Shown piece after piece: positions 37,435 to 46,604 of a DNA stretch of 64,000 nucleotides. The notes beneath the pieces are model-generated. The model was not told the DNA's origin and did no database searches. It saw nothing but the letters and a program-made list of their open reading frames with translations. The DNA is from Spirosoma foliorum. Lineage in GTDB: Bacteria; Bacteroidota; Bacteroidia; Cytophagales; Spirosomataceae. The stretch is taken from NCBI RefSeq assembly GCF_014117325.1, contig NZ_CP059732.1:7887501-7951500 (forward strand), given 5' to 3'. Every line of letters starts with the position of its first letter. The stretch's first letter is position 1. The translations under genes and the position numbers were made by a program.

Positions 37435-37506
37435 TGTGTAGCCTGGACGTCTACGTCCGGGTGTAGATCAATGACTACACCCGGACGTAGACGTCCAGGC
37501 TACACA
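37435..37506. repeat. Perfect 32-bp inverted repeat between mreB and mreC
   Basis: Arms 37435-37466 and 37475-37506 are perfectly complementary, with an 8-nt loop. The arm contains GTAGCCTGGACGTCTACGTC. It begins 8 nt after the mreB stop and ends 7 nt before the mreC ATG. GC content is high and no T run follows on the plus strand. Confidence 0.95.
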
Positions 37507-37513
37507 GTTTACT

Positions 37514-38350
37514 ATGGGAGAGTTAGTTGATTTTTTTGTTCGAAGTCGGAACTTCATCTTGTTTGTGTTGCTGGAAGTACTTTGTTTTTACTTCATCATC
37601 AACACCAGCAATTATTGGGGAGCTACCTACTTCAATACCTCAAATCGGTACGCGGCTCAAGTACTGGCCTGGTCGAACGCAGCGAATCAATACGCTAACT
37701 TACGACAGGTTAATGCTGATCTGGCGCTGGAAAACCAACGACTTAATGCCCGCTTGACCCAACTGCTTCAAAGCAAGCCAGCTGCTCCCGCCGAATATCA
37801 GGCTGATTCGGCCTTTGCCGACCGATTTAAGTTTGTAGTAGCGAAGGTGGTTAATAATACCACCCAATTTGCGAACAACTACATCACGATTGATAAAGGC
37901 ACCGACGATGGCATTCGGCCGGGTATGGGTGTGATTTCGCCGACGGGTGTTGTTGGTAAAGTGAAGATTTGCAACCGGCGCTTTTCGGTTATTACATCCA
38001 TTCTTCATTCAGAGTATCTGGTTTCTTCGCAATTGGTAAAAGCCAGAGAAATCGGGACAGCCAAGTGGGATGGCGTTGACCCGCACTTAATTAAGCTGAA
38101 TGATATTTCGCTGACAAAACCCGTCAGCAAAGGAGATTCTGTGGTGACCTCTGATCGCAATTCTACGTTTCCGCCGGGCATTTTGGTGGGTCGTGTCCGA
38201 ACGATTGGCGTACAACCGAATCGGGTATTTCACGATCTTACCCTCGATCTAGCCACGAATTTCAGTAGTTTATCGTTCGTGTATGTCGTTGAAAATCGGC
38301 TGCAGGCCGAACAGGATCAGTTAGAGAAACAGGTTGAAACCGAAAAATAA
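37514..38350 (+). CDS. mreC: Cell shape protein MreC
   Basis: The 278-residue protein has one N-terminal membrane anchor (FILFVLLEVLCFYFII, about 13-30), a coiled-coil segment around 55-90 (NLRQVNADLALENQRL) and the paired beta-barrel periplasmic domain (VVNNTTQFANNYITIDKG, then GVVGKVKICNRRFSVI). It bridges MreB/MreD to the wall synthases in the elongasome. The start codon is ATG at 37514. Confidence 0.93.
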   Translation: MGELVDFFVRSRNFILFVLLEVLCFYFIINTSNYWGATYFNTSNRYAAQVLAWSNAANQYANLRQVNADLALENQRLNARLTQLLQSKPAAPAEYQADSAFADRFKFVVAKVVNNTTQFANNYITIDKGTDDGIRPGMGVISPTGVVGKVKICNRRFSVITSILHSEYLVSSQLVKAREIGTAKWDGVDPHLIKLNDISLTKPVSKGDSVVTSDRNSTFPPGILVGRVRTIGVQPNRVFHDLTLDLATNFSSLSFVYVVENRLQAEQDQLEKQVETEK

Positions 38351-38426
38351 GTCATAAGTTGGGCGTCATCAGCAACGAGTCTATACTCCTGATGACAGGT
38401 GACCATCGACAATCGATAAATTAAAA

Positions 38427-38933
38427 ATGACTTTTCGCGAAATCGTATCCGCTATCCTACTTTTCCTTTTGTATCTGGTTCTGCAAATTCTGCTGGTCCG
38501 CAATCTGGTGCTGTTCGATTACGCATTCTGCTTTGTTTATATCGCCTGTATTCTACTGCTGCCCAATGAAACCAGTTTAACGTGGTTGCTGATTATCGCG
38601 TTTATAACGGGCATAACTGTCGATACATTTTATAATACACTGGGTATGCATGCGGCTGCTACAGTACTGATGGCCTACTGTCGCCCGCTGGTTGTACGAG
38701 CGCAAATCGATGTGCCAGGGCTCGAATCGCGGATTGCTTTTTCGCTCAAAGAACTAGGCACAGGTGCCTTTTTTCGGTACGTACTCGTTCTTGCTCTAAT
38801 TCACCATACGGCTTTGTTCTTCATCGAAGCCAGTAGCCTAACGCTTATTATTCCAACGCTTATCCGGGTCATTGCCAGTACGCTCTTCACGACGGTAAGT
38901 ATTGTATTAATTCAGTTTTTCACAAGAAACTAA
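38427..38933 (+). CDS. mreD: Rod shape-determining protein MreD-like
   Basis: The 168-residue integral membrane protein has four to five predicted membrane helices (ILLFLLYLVLQILLV; YAFCFVYIACILLLP; TWLLIIAFITGITVDTF; FRYVLVLALIHHTALF; IVLIQFF). Sequence identity among MreD proteins is low. The call rests on topology and on the position after mreC; in Bacteroidota pbp2 and rodA usually follow, but here they do not. Confidence 0.85.
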   Translation: MTFREIVSAILLFLLYLVLQILLVRNLVLFDYAFCFVYIACILLLPNETSLTWLLIIAFITGITVDTFYNTLGMHAAATVLMAYCRPLVVRAQIDVPGLESRIAFSLKELGTGAFFRYVLVLALIHHTALFFIEASSLTLIIPTLIRVIASTLFTTVSIVLIQFFTRN

Positions 38934-38938
38934 TTTAG

Positions 38939-39008
38939 GTATGATATAGGATGTATGATATAATTCTGCAACCACTACTCATACATCATATAACCTACAT
39001 CTTACATC
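38939..39008. repeat. GATGTATGATATAGG-family inverted repeat after mreD
   Basis: The left arm GTATGATATAGGATGTATGA (from 38939) pairs imperfectly with the right arm that ends 39008. The GTG start of the next gene is 4 nt after it. Confidence 0.78.
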
Positions 39009-39011
39009 GCT

Positions 39012-39494
39012 GTGGCCGAAACACTTCATATTCCTCAAACTACAAATCGTCAGGCTATTTATGAGAGCCTGATTCCACAAATAGCTGCGCTGGTTGAAGG
39101 CGAGCCAGACCTCGTTGCCAATCTGGCCAATATTGCCGCAGCGTTAAAAGAAGCTTTTGGATTTTTCTGGGTAGGCTTCTATCTCAAAAAAGAAAACCAG
39201 TTAGTTTTGGGACCGTTTCAGGGACCAATTGCCTGCACGCGTATTACGTTTGGTAAGGGCGTTTGTGGGGCTGCTTACACTCGCCAGGAAACCATACTAG
39301 TTCCCGACGTTGAGCAGTTTCCGGGGCATATTGCCTGTAGTTCAGCTTCTCAATCAGAGGTTGTGGTGCCTGTGTTTGATCGGGACGGAAATGTGTCGAT
39401 GGTGCTGGACGTCGACAGCGATCAGCTTGATGATTTTAGCGAAGTCGATGTTAATGGGCTCGAACAAATTGCCAAACTGATCACCAATTTCTAA
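39012..39494 (+). CDS. msrC: Free methionine-(R)-sulfoxide reductase (GAF domain)
   Basis: The 160-residue protein is a single GAF domain carrying the three cysteines of the fRMsr family, in IACTRI, GKGVCGAAY and GHIACSSASQSEVVVPV. It reduces free Met-R-sulfoxide with thioredoxin-type electrons. The start is GTG at 39012 (VAETLHIPQ), directly after a repeat. The cysteine set separates it from ligand-binding GAF domains. Confidence 0.9.
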   Translation: MAETLHIPQTTNRQAIYESLIPQIAALVEGEPDLVANLANIAAALKEAFGFFWVGFYLKKENQLVLGPFQGPIACTRITFGKGVCGAAYTRQETILVPDVEQFPGHIACSSASQSEVVVPVFDRDGNVSMVLDVDSDQLDDFSEVDVNGLEQIAKLITNF

Positions 39495-39496
39495 TG

Positions 39497-39573
39497 GTAC
39501 CTACGGGCCGGGCCGCGTTCGGCTTTAGTCCGTGTTTGATTGAGTTGAAACACGGACTAAAGTCTGTGGGTAC
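39497..39573. repeat. Composite inverted repeat after msrC
   Basis: A perfect inner stem, ctttagtccgtgttt (39523-39537) with aaacacggactaaag (39548-39562), is flanked by outer complementary GTAC..(39497) and ..GTAC (39573). The left side has an extra GC-rich insertion (cgggccgggccgcg). It lies 2 nt after the msrC stop. Confidence 0.85.
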
Positions 39574-39661
39574 ATTCAATTAAGATGTAATTAAATTGAG
39601 GTTGATGCTTAAACCGTTGGTGTTTTTCGGCGTCTTATGATCGGATAAACTAAACACGATC

Positions 39662-40111
39662 ATGTTTAAGAAATTAATTGCCCTGAGTGGCCTGCTACTT
39701 ACGCTGTCGTCATTGCCACTTTTAGCGCAGCAAACGGCTACCCCCGATGCCCAAACGGGTCAGCGTATGGGAAAAGGTCGGGGTATGCAGCAGCATCAGG
39801 CTGCCGATCCAACTGTTCGGGCACAACGGATGACCGATCAAATGACGAAACAGTTAGGGCTTGATGAAGCAACGTCTAAAAAAGTGTACGATGTAGCTTT
39901 AGCCCGGGCGCAGAAAGTGGATGCTATCCAGAAAGGTACTGATGACAATAAGGCAAAGAATCAGGCCCTGCAAGCGAATGCTGAGGATTTTAAAAGTAAG
40001 CTAAAAGGCGTGCTGACACCCGATCAGTTTACAAAATTCGAGTCGATGAAAGGTCGTATGGGGCGAGGCCGTGGTAACGGAGGCTCAACAGATAATAGCG
40101 ACCAGAAATAA
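39662..40111 (+). CDS. Small secreted Spy-like protein, function unknown
   Basis: The 149-residue protein has a signal peptide (1-23, ending LPLLAQQ). A helical middle segment contains QRMTDQMTKQLGLDEATSKK and VLTPDQFTKFESM, a pattern like the LTxxQ repeats of Spy/CpxP-type periplasmic proteins. It is flanked by Gly-Met-Arg-rich stretches (MGKGRGMQQH; MGRGRGNGG). A metal-binding or chaperone-like role is possible. A clear terminator follows (40131-40184). Confidence 0.75.
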   Translation: MFKKLIALSGLLLTLSSLPLLAQQTATPDAQTGQRMGKGRGMQQHQAADPTVRAQRMTDQMTKQLGLDEATSKKVYDVALARAQKVDAIQKGTDDNKAKNQALQANAEDFKSKLKGVLTPDQFTKFESMKGRMGRGRGNGGSTDNSDQK

Positions 40112-40130
40112 GCTGATCAAATAATCTGTA

Positions 40131-40184
40131 AAATCGGAAGCCTGCTAGTTGAACGATAAGTTGACTGGCAGGCTACCGATTTTT
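40131..40184 (+). terminator. Intrinsic terminator
   Basis: aaatcgg-a-agcctgc (from 40131) pairs with gcaggct-a-ccgattt (to about 40182) and continues into five T. It lies about 20 nt after the preceding stop codon. Confidence 0.88.
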
Positions 40185-40294
40185 GTTGCCCTCAACACGT
40201 TGTCTGGATAGTACCTTTCTAGTGATATAGAGTAGACCTAATTGCAGTAAAGTTTACGTACTCTTCCCTTTTTTACGAAACGCTCTACTACTCT

Positions 40295-41365
40295 ATGGCT
40301 TCTTTCTTATCGCGCCGGTCGTTTGTGCGGCAAACCTCATTGATTACAGCGGCTGGACTTGCGATTCCGGCCGGTTTATCTGCTAAGTCGTTTGGACAAG
40401 CTGCCGAACCAGCTATTCTTGGCCACAATGGCTTCCGCTACCGGGTTGTACCGGGTTGGGGCGTGTTGGATGCAGGAAAAAATCCGGTGAATGACTGCCA
40501 CGAGATGGCTCTGGATGCCAAAGGACGAATCATTCTGCTGACCAACGAGACGAAAAATAATATTCTCATCTACGATAAGTCCGGAAAGTTACTCGAAACA
40601 TGGGGGCACGACTATCCAGGTGGGCATGGTCTGACGCTTGGGGGCGAGGGCAACGATCAATACTTGCTTATTACAGATACGGATCGCCATCAGGTTATTA
40701 AAACCGACTTGAAAGGACGAGAGTTGATGAAGATCGAATACCCGAAAGAAACCGGGAAATATGACTACCCAACTCAATTCAAACCAACCGAAACGGCTGT
40801 TAATCCAGCTAATGGCGACATCTATGTTGTAGACGGCTACGGACTCAACTACGTAACCCAGTTTGATAAATCGGGTAAACTCGTTCGCTATTGGGGTGGA
40901 AAAGGAGAGACCAACGAAACCTTCGACTGCTGCCACGGTATTACGGTTGATCGGCGGGTGGCGTCTAATCCAACACTTCTGGTTACGGATCGACGACATA
41001 ATGCACTGAAACGCTTTACACTGGATGGTAAATACCTGTCGACGATTGCGTTGCCCGGTTCATACATTTGCCGCCCGGTTATACATGGCGAAAATATCTA
41101 TGGAGCTGTGTTTCGTAGCACGTCCGATGCCTATCCTGATTCGGGCTATATCACAATTTTGGACAAAAATGATCGGGTCATTTCAACGCCAGGGGGCACG
41201 GAACCAATTTATCAAAACGGTAAACTTGGTGAACAACGCAAAGACAATACGCTTAACGCCTTCCTGCACCCGCACGATGTGCTGATCGATGGCGACGACA
41301 GCATTTATGTGGCTCAGTGGGCATCTAAAAAAACATATCCTATTAAATTAGAGCGAGTAGCCTAA
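40295..41365 (+). CDS. Tat-exported six-bladed beta-propeller (NHL-type) protein
   Basis: The 356-residue protein has a twin-arginine signal (SRRSFVRQTSLITAAGLAIP) followed by NHL-like propeller repeats: DAKGRIILLTNETKNNILIYD, then NGDIYVVDGYGLNYVTQFD and DDSIYVAQWA in outline. Related proteins resemble peptidyl-glycine lyase propellers or sugar-binding proteins, and the enzyme activity is unknown. It lies 13 nt upstream of the DUF2231/cytochrome gene and appears to start the secreted-protein cluster that ends at 48071. Confidence 0.83.
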   Translation: MASFLSRRSFVRQTSLITAAGLAIPAGLSAKSFGQAAEPAILGHNGFRYRVVPGWGVLDAGKNPVNDCHEMALDAKGRIILLTNETKNNILIYDKSGKLLETWGHDYPGGHGLTLGGEGNDQYLLITDTDRHQVIKTDLKGRELMKIEYPKETGKYDYPTQFKPTETAVNPANGDIYVVDGYGLNYVTQFDKSGKLVRYWGGKGETNETFDCCHGITVDRRVASNPTLLVTDRRHNALKRFTLDGKYLSTIALPGSYICRPVIHGENIYGAVFRSTSDAYPDSGYITILDKNDRVISTPGGTEPIYQNGKLGEQRKDNTLNAFLHPHDVLIDGDDSIYVAQWASKKTYPIKLERVA

Positions 41366-41378
41366 GTGTAGCCCGATT

Positions 41379-42905
41379 ATGACTAACCTGATTTTAGTGC
41401 AGGCCACAGCACAACCATCCGATTGGGTGTTGTTTTGGGGCCATTTTCATCCACTCATTGTTCATTTACCTATTGGTTTCCTGTTAATTGCCGGGCTTCT
41501 TGAACTGGACCGATTGACCCGGCGTAACTCAGTAAGTCAGCATACCATCACCCTGATTTTGTTCTGGTCGGCAGTAAGCGCTACGATGGCTTGCCTGCTT
41601 GGCTATATGCTATCGTTAGGTGGAGGCTACGACGGCGAAACGCTGGACTCGCACATGTGGCAAGGCATTGGCGTGGCTGTTTTTGCCTGGGTAGCATGGG
41701 GTGTCAAATCTGAGAATCTCGGGCGCATTTTATCGTTTTCGCAACTTCTGTACCTGCCTGCATTAGGTATCGCGCTGATTTTATTATTGTCGACTGGCCA
41801 TCTTGGTGGAAACCTGACACACGGCTCTGATTATCTGACGCAATACATGCCAGGGCCAATCCGAACACTGGCTGGTGTTCCGGCGAAGACGCCAGCGTTG
41901 AAAGTGGAGCCAATCACGGATGTGAATCAGGCAATGGTTTACCAGCAAATTGTCAATCCGATTCTACACAGTCGTTGTGTGCAATGCCACAATGCCGACA
42001 AATCGAAAGCGGGCTTGCGACTGGATACGCCCGATATGATCAAGAAAGGGTCGGAAGATGGACCAGTATTCGTGGCCGGAAAAGGCAGTGCCAGTGATCT
42101 GATAAAGGTCTGCCTGCTTCCTGAAGACGATGACCATCATATGCCTCCTAAAGGCAAAACACAATTGGAAGAAGGCCAGATCGCCTTGTTGACGTGGTGG
42201 ATTGATCAGGGCGCGCCCTTCGACAAAAAAGTGTCGGACGTGAAAGTCAACGACGCCATTCGGCCAGTGTTAGCCTCATTAGGCGGTGGTGGCCCACTTG
42301 AAACGGGCAAGTCGAATGGTACTACGGGACCGGCTCCCGAATCCCCTGTTCTAACCATGAAGATGGCTGCGGCTGATCCGAAGCTCATTGATGAGTTAAA
42401 GAAAGCCGGGCTGTTAGTGCTTCCCCTCTCGAAAGAGCAAAATCAATTGGAAGTGAGTGCGGTTAATGCCCGTACGTTCAATGATACACAGGCCCAGTTG
42501 CTGCCCAAACTGAGCAGCCAGATTGTCTGGTTAAAATTAGGCGATACCGAAATTACGGATGCAACTCTGGCGCAGGTAGCCAGGCTCAAAAATCTCCAGA
42601 AGCTACATCTGGAGCAGACGAAAGTGACCGATGCGGGACTGAAACAACTCAAAGGGCTGGAGTACCTCGAATACCTGAACCTCTACGGAACGGGAGTAAC
42701 TGATGCTGGTTTAGCTGATTTGGCGAGTTTTAAAAGCCTGAAAACCATTTATCTCTGGCAAACCAAAGTGACAGAACAAGGTATTGCCAATCTGAAAAAG
42801 GCTATGCCGAAACTTGAGGTTATTGGAGGTATCAGTGAAAAAGAAGCTGCCGAATTGGCTAAAGCAACGGCTGTTGAAGCGAAGTCGAGTGAAGCCAAGA
42901 AGTAG
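41379..42905 (+). CDS. Membrane cytochrome c protein with DUF2231 and leucine-rich repeats
   Basis: The 508 residues form three parts. Residues 10-150 are a four-helix DUF2231 membrane domain (HFHPLIVHLPIGFLLIAG). A Planctomycete-type cytochrome domain follows, with CVQCH near residue 204 and the AGLRLDTPD and DDHHMPPKGK motifs (about 190-290). Leucine-rich repeats occupy 385-490 (LKNLQKLHLEQTKVTDAGL and similar). This domain mix is typical of Planctomycetes and some Cytophagales. It may anchor electron transfer to the membrane; the substrate is unknown. Confidence 0.85.
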   Translation: MTNLILVQATAQPSDWVLFWGHFHPLIVHLPIGFLLIAGLLELDRLTRRNSVSQHTITLILFWSAVSATMACLLGYMLSLGGGYDGETLDSHMWQGIGVAVFAWVAWGVKSENLGRILSFSQLLYLPALGIALILLLSTGHLGGNLTHGSDYLTQYMPGPIRTLAGVPAKTPALKVEPITDVNQAMVYQQIVNPILHSRCVQCHNADKSKAGLRLDTPDMIKKGSEDGPVFVAGKGSASDLIKVCLLPEDDDHHMPPKGKTQLEEGQIALLTWWIDQGAPFDKKVSDVKVNDAIRPVLASLGGGGPLETGKSNGTTGPAPESPVLTMKMAAADPKLIDELKKAGLLVLPLSKEQNQLEVSAVNARTFNDTQAQLLPKLSSQIVWLKLGDTEITDATLAQVARLKNLQKLHLEQTKVTDAGLKQLKGLEYLEYLNLYGTGVTDAGLADLASFKSLKTIYLWQTKVTEQGIANLKKAMPKLEVIGGISEKEAAELAKATAVEAKSSEAKK

Positions 42906-42926
42906 AACTTTGGTATCGAATTGCAT

Positions 42927-42995
42927 GTGGTGTCGGGTTCTCAAACCCGACATTTCGCGTCAGCAACAGTGCCGGGTTTGAGAACCCGACACCAC
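42927..42995. repeat. Perfect 23-bp inverted repeat with self-palindromic arms
   Basis: Arms 42927-42949 and 42973-42995 pair perfectly. Each arm also holds its own palindrome (GTCGGGTTCTCAAACCCGAC), so one long hairpin or two short ones can form. It lies 21 nt after the preceding stop codon, with no T run. Confidence 0.92.
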
Positions 42996-43119
42996 AACTA
43001 AGAATAAGCAAAATAGCCTGACAACGGGAAAATATAGTATGATTTTTATGGGCGTTTCGGCGTTATTTTTGTAAAATCATTTCATTGTCAATCAGTTTTC
43101 CGATTCTGCGACTCACTCT

Positions 43120-46100
43120 ATGCACGTCTGGTCTGACATACGGCTTCGATATACTCTCCTAAGCGTAACGGCTGGTCTATTCGGCGCGTCTGTCTGGTTG
43201 ACGGCCTGTCATAGTTCCGTTGAAAAACCAGCCGAGATTGTTGCTGTTGAGGCAAGTCTTCCTGAAAAAGTTGATTACAATCTGCATGTTAAGCCGATTT
43301 TATCAGATCGTTGTTTTGCCTGTCACGGTCCCGACAAAGCGAAACAACAGGCAGGTCTGCGCTTAGATACGCCTGAGGGTGCCTATGAAGCATTAGCGAA
43401 AAGTGGTCATACAGCTATTGTGCCGGGTAATTTAGCCAAAAGTGAACTGGTCAATCGCATCATTAGCACCGATCCCGATGTGATGATGCCGACGCCAAAA
43501 TCGAACCTGACGCTAACCACAGAAGAAAAGGCGATCCTTATTCGCTGGGTTGAGCAGGGGGCGGAGTATAAAGAACACTGGTCGCTCATTGCCCCAACCT
43601 TGCCGGAGATTCCGAAAGTGAAGGATGAAAAGTGGGTGAAAAATGACATCGACAGATTTGTTCTGGTTAAACAGGAAGCGAAAGGCTTATCGCACGCCCC
43701 TGAAGCCGATAAGACAACCTTACTCCGCCGTGTGAGTCTTGACCTAACGGGGTTGCCACCAACACCTGCCGAAGTCGATGCTTTTCTGGCCGATAAATCC
43801 CCAAATGCCTACGAAAAGGTTGTCAATCGCTTGCTAAGAAGCCCTCATTATGGGGAGCGTCAGGCGGTTGAGTGGCTCGACGTGGCTCGCTATGCCGATA
43901 CAGACGGTTATCAGGACGATGGCTTACGAACCATTTGGCCTTATCGCGATTGGGTCATTCGGGCCTATAACCATAACCTGTCATTTGATCGATTCATAAC
44001 CTGGCAGTTGGCAGGCGATTTACTGCCCAATCTGAAAGCATCGACCGATTGGAAAGAAAAACTGATTGCAACAGCCTTCAACCGAAATCACCAACAAAGC
44101 CAGGAAGGGGGTATTGTCGATGAAGAATATCGGGTAGAGTATGTCGCCGACCGAACCAATACATTTGGGAAAGCGATGCTTGGGTTGACAGTGGAGTGCG
44201 CCCGTTGCCACGACCATAAATACGACCCAATCAGCCAGAAAGATTACTATTCGCTGTTTGCCTTTTTCAATAGCAACAACGAGAGAGGCCAGATTCCATA
44301 CAATGGTGAAGCAGCCCCAACCATCACGCTGACAAAGCCTGAAACAGATGCCAAACTGAAATTTATCCGCGAACAGCTTACTCCCCTTGAACAAAAACTA
44401 AATCCGAATCGGCCCGACTATCAGCAACGCTTTGGCCAGTGGTTAGCCAAGACTCATTCAATATCCACCATTGATTCGGGCTTGTTGGCGCATTATACAT
44501 TCGATGAGGCTGATCGGACTGATATTAGTGCATTTGTTAAAGCGCAGAACGAAAAACGGAAGTTGGAGGACGCGCAGAAAAAGAAAGAAGAGGAAGCGCG
44601 GGCGAAACTTAAAAAGCCAGAAGTTAACGTAGCGGAGAAGAAAGAGCCACCAAAGCGAAAAACTAAAGAAGAACTCTGGAAAGACCCTCGTAATGCGTTT
44701 GCCAATTCGGTAAATGATACCCTGCCTGCTCGCCTAGGGGGCGATCCCGATAAAGTAGCGTACTCGGTGCCGGGACGATTTGGCAAAGCACGCTATCTGG
44801 GCGGTGATAGCTACATTGAGTTGCCCAACAAATTCGGTGCTTTTGAGCAAAACGAGCCGTTTACCATTAGTAGCTGGTTTAACCTAGCGAAACCGGGTAT
44901 GGCTCTTACACTACTAGGACGTACAACTGGCCCAATGGATGGTCAGCGCGGCTATCAACTTGATTTACTGGCTGATGGACGATTGAAACTGGCGTTTAGT
45001 CACGTTTGGCCTGCCAATGCCATCGACATCGAAACGATTGATAAAGTGCCTGTACATCAGTGGTTTCAGGTTGCGTTTGCCTACGATGGAACGGGGCAGG
45101 CAAAAGGCATCACTGTATATATAAATGGTCGACCTGTACGTACCAATGTAATTGCCGATAACCTGATTCATAGTATGGTTTACGGCCGAAACCTGACCCA
45201 TTGGGCCCAGCATAACTTTTATGTGGGTCGGATGCACGATAACTTCTACAAGGATTTTGCCGTAGACGAACTTCGTATCTACAAACGTTGCCTGACCCCG
45301 CTCGAAATGCCTGCCTTAGCGGGACAACCAGATGCCTTGGGCATAGCCCTCAAAACGCCTGTTACCAACCGGACGCCCGCTCAGCGAACGGGGTTGTACA
45401 CATACTATGTGACAAACCACGACCCCGTTTATCGAGCCGATTACGCTAAAGCCATGAAGCTACGGGGTGAGCAGCTTATGCTGTACACCAATTCTGATCA
45501 GCTCATGATTATGCAGGAACGGTCGGTGCCACGCGAAACACATTTGTTGAAACGGGGTGCTTACGATGCCCCCGCCGAAGTAGTGACGCCCGCCGTTTTG
45601 CATAGCCTAAATCCAATGGATGATGAAACGCCAAAGAATCGGCTTGGTCTGGCGAAATGGCTTTTGTCTGACAAAAATCCATTGTTCAGCCGGGTTATGG
45701 TGAACCGGATGTGGCAGCAGTATTTTGGCCAGGGATTAGCTAAAAACAGTGATGATTTTGGCAACCAAGGTGCCTTGCCGAGTCATCCAGAATTGCTGGA
45801 CTATCTGGCCGTTAAATTCCGTGGTGAAGAAGGCACGCCCGATGCCTGGAATGCGAAGGCAATGCACAAGCTGATTGTCATGTCGGCCACGTACCGGCAG
45901 GCATCCGCAGTGCCCGAAAAAGCGCGGGAAACCGACCCCGAAAATATGTTCCTTACGCGTGGGCCTAGTTACCGAATGTCGGCCGAACAAGTTCGTGACA
46001 ATGCCTTAATGGCAAGTGGTCTCCTGACGCAACGAATTGGCGGGCCGAGTGTTTTGCCTTATCAACCGTCGGGTATCTGGGAAGCACTGGCTACCCGAAA

Positions 46101-46599
46101 TGCAGTTAAATACGAACAGGATCATGGCGATAGTTTGTACCGCCGGTCGATGTATACGATCTGGAAACGGTCGTCGCCTGCCCCAATGATGCTCAATTTC
46201 GATGCGGCTGAACGACATACGTGTATTGTGAAGCGCCAGAAAACGAGTACGCCTTTGCAGGCACTCGTTACGCTAAATGACCCACAGTTTGTAGAAGCTG
46301 CCCGCGTATTGGCCCAAAGAGAAGGAGGAAAAGGGGCGTGGAAACAGGGTAAGCAAACGATCAACGAGATTTTTAAATCCGTGATCAGTCGGCCAGCCCG
46401 ACCCGAAGAACTAGCGCTGATGGAGCAGCTTTATGCGGACGAACTGGCCGATTTTAAACAGAATCCGAAACGAGCAACAGAGCTGCTCTCAGTAGGAGAG
46501 TACCCGGTTGACCAAAAGCTCAATCCAGTCGAATTAGCTGCCTGGACAGTAGTGACCAGTACAATAATGAATTTTGATGAAGCAATCATAAAACGGTAG
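43120..46599 (+). CDS. Planctomycete-type cytochrome lipoprotein, DUF1549/DUF1553
   Basis: The 1159-residue predicted lipoprotein has a lipobox LTAC with Cys30. Domains in order: PSCyt1 cytochrome with CFACH near residue 66 and AGLRLDTPEGA; DUF1549/PSCyt2 (about 165-400: LRRVSLDLTGLPPTPAEVDA, ECARCHDHKYDPI with a second CxxCH); a Lys/Glu-rich linker around 485-535; a LamG/concanavalin-like domain (about 570-740: YIELPNKFGAFEQNEPFTIS); and DUF1553/PSD1 to the end (RVMVNRMWQQYFG). It is probably a surface polymer-degrading or oxidising complex with the DUF1501 protein 5 nt downstream. Function is not established for the family. Confidence 0.9.
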   Translation: MHVWSDIRLRYTLLSVTAGLFGASVWLTACHSSVEKPAEIVAVEASLPEKVDYNLHVKPILSDRCFACHGPDKAKQQAGLRLDTPEGAYEALAKSGHTAIVPGNLAKSELVNRIISTDPDVMMPTPKSNLTLTTEEKAILIRWVEQGAEYKEHWSLIAPTLPEIPKVKDEKWVKNDIDRFVLVKQEAKGLSHAPEADKTTLLRRVSLDLTGLPPTPAEVDAFLADKSPNAYEKVVNRLLRSPHYGERQAVEWLDVARYADTDGYQDDGLRTIWPYRDWVIRAYNHNLSFDRFITWQLAGDLLPNLKASTDWKEKLIATAFNRNHQQSQEGGIVDEEYRVEYVADRTNTFGKAMLGLTVECARCHDHKYDPISQKDYYSLFAFFNSNNERGQIPYNGEAAPTITLTKPETDAKLKFIREQLTPLEQKLNPNRPDYQQRFGQWLAKTHSISTIDSGLLAHYTFDEADRTDISAFVKAQNEKRKLEDAQKKKEEEARAKLKKPEVNVAEKKEPPKRKTKEELWKDPRNAFANSVNDTLPARLGGDPDKVAYSVPGRFGKARYLGGDSYIELPNKFGAFEQNEPFTISSWFNLAKPGMALTLLGRTTGPMDGQRGYQLDLLADGRLKLAFSHVWPANAIDIETIDKVPVHQWFQVAFAYDGTGQAKGITVYINGRPVRTNVIADNLIHSMVYGRNLTHWAQHNFYVGRMHDNFYKDFAVDELRIYKRCLTPLEMPALAGQPDALGIALKTPVTNRTPAQRTGLYTYYVTNHDPVYRADYAKAMKLRGEQLMLYTNSDQLMIMQERSVPRETHLLKRGAYDAPAEVVTPAVLHSLNPMDDETPKNRLGLAKWLLSDKNPLFSRVMVNRMWQQYFGQGLAKNSDDFGNQGALPSHPELLDYLAVKFRGEEGTPDAWNAKAMHKLIVMSATYRQASAVPEKARETDPENMFLTRGPSYRMSAEQVRDNALMASGLLTQRIGGPSVLPYQPSGIWEALATRNAVKYEQDHGDSLYRRSMYTIWKRSSPAPMMLNFDAAERHTCIVKRQKTSTPLQALVTLNDPQFVEAARVLAQREGGKGAWKQGKQTINEIFKSVISRPARPEELALMEQLYADELADFKQNPKRATELLSVGEYPVDQKLNPVELAAWTVVTSTIMNFDEAIIKR

Positions 46600-46604
46600 G
46601 GGCT

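Noticed and set aside
37435..37506. Inverted repeats as CRISPR units
   Set aside because: Each repeat is a single palindrome, not a regular array with spacers, and there are no cas genes in the window.
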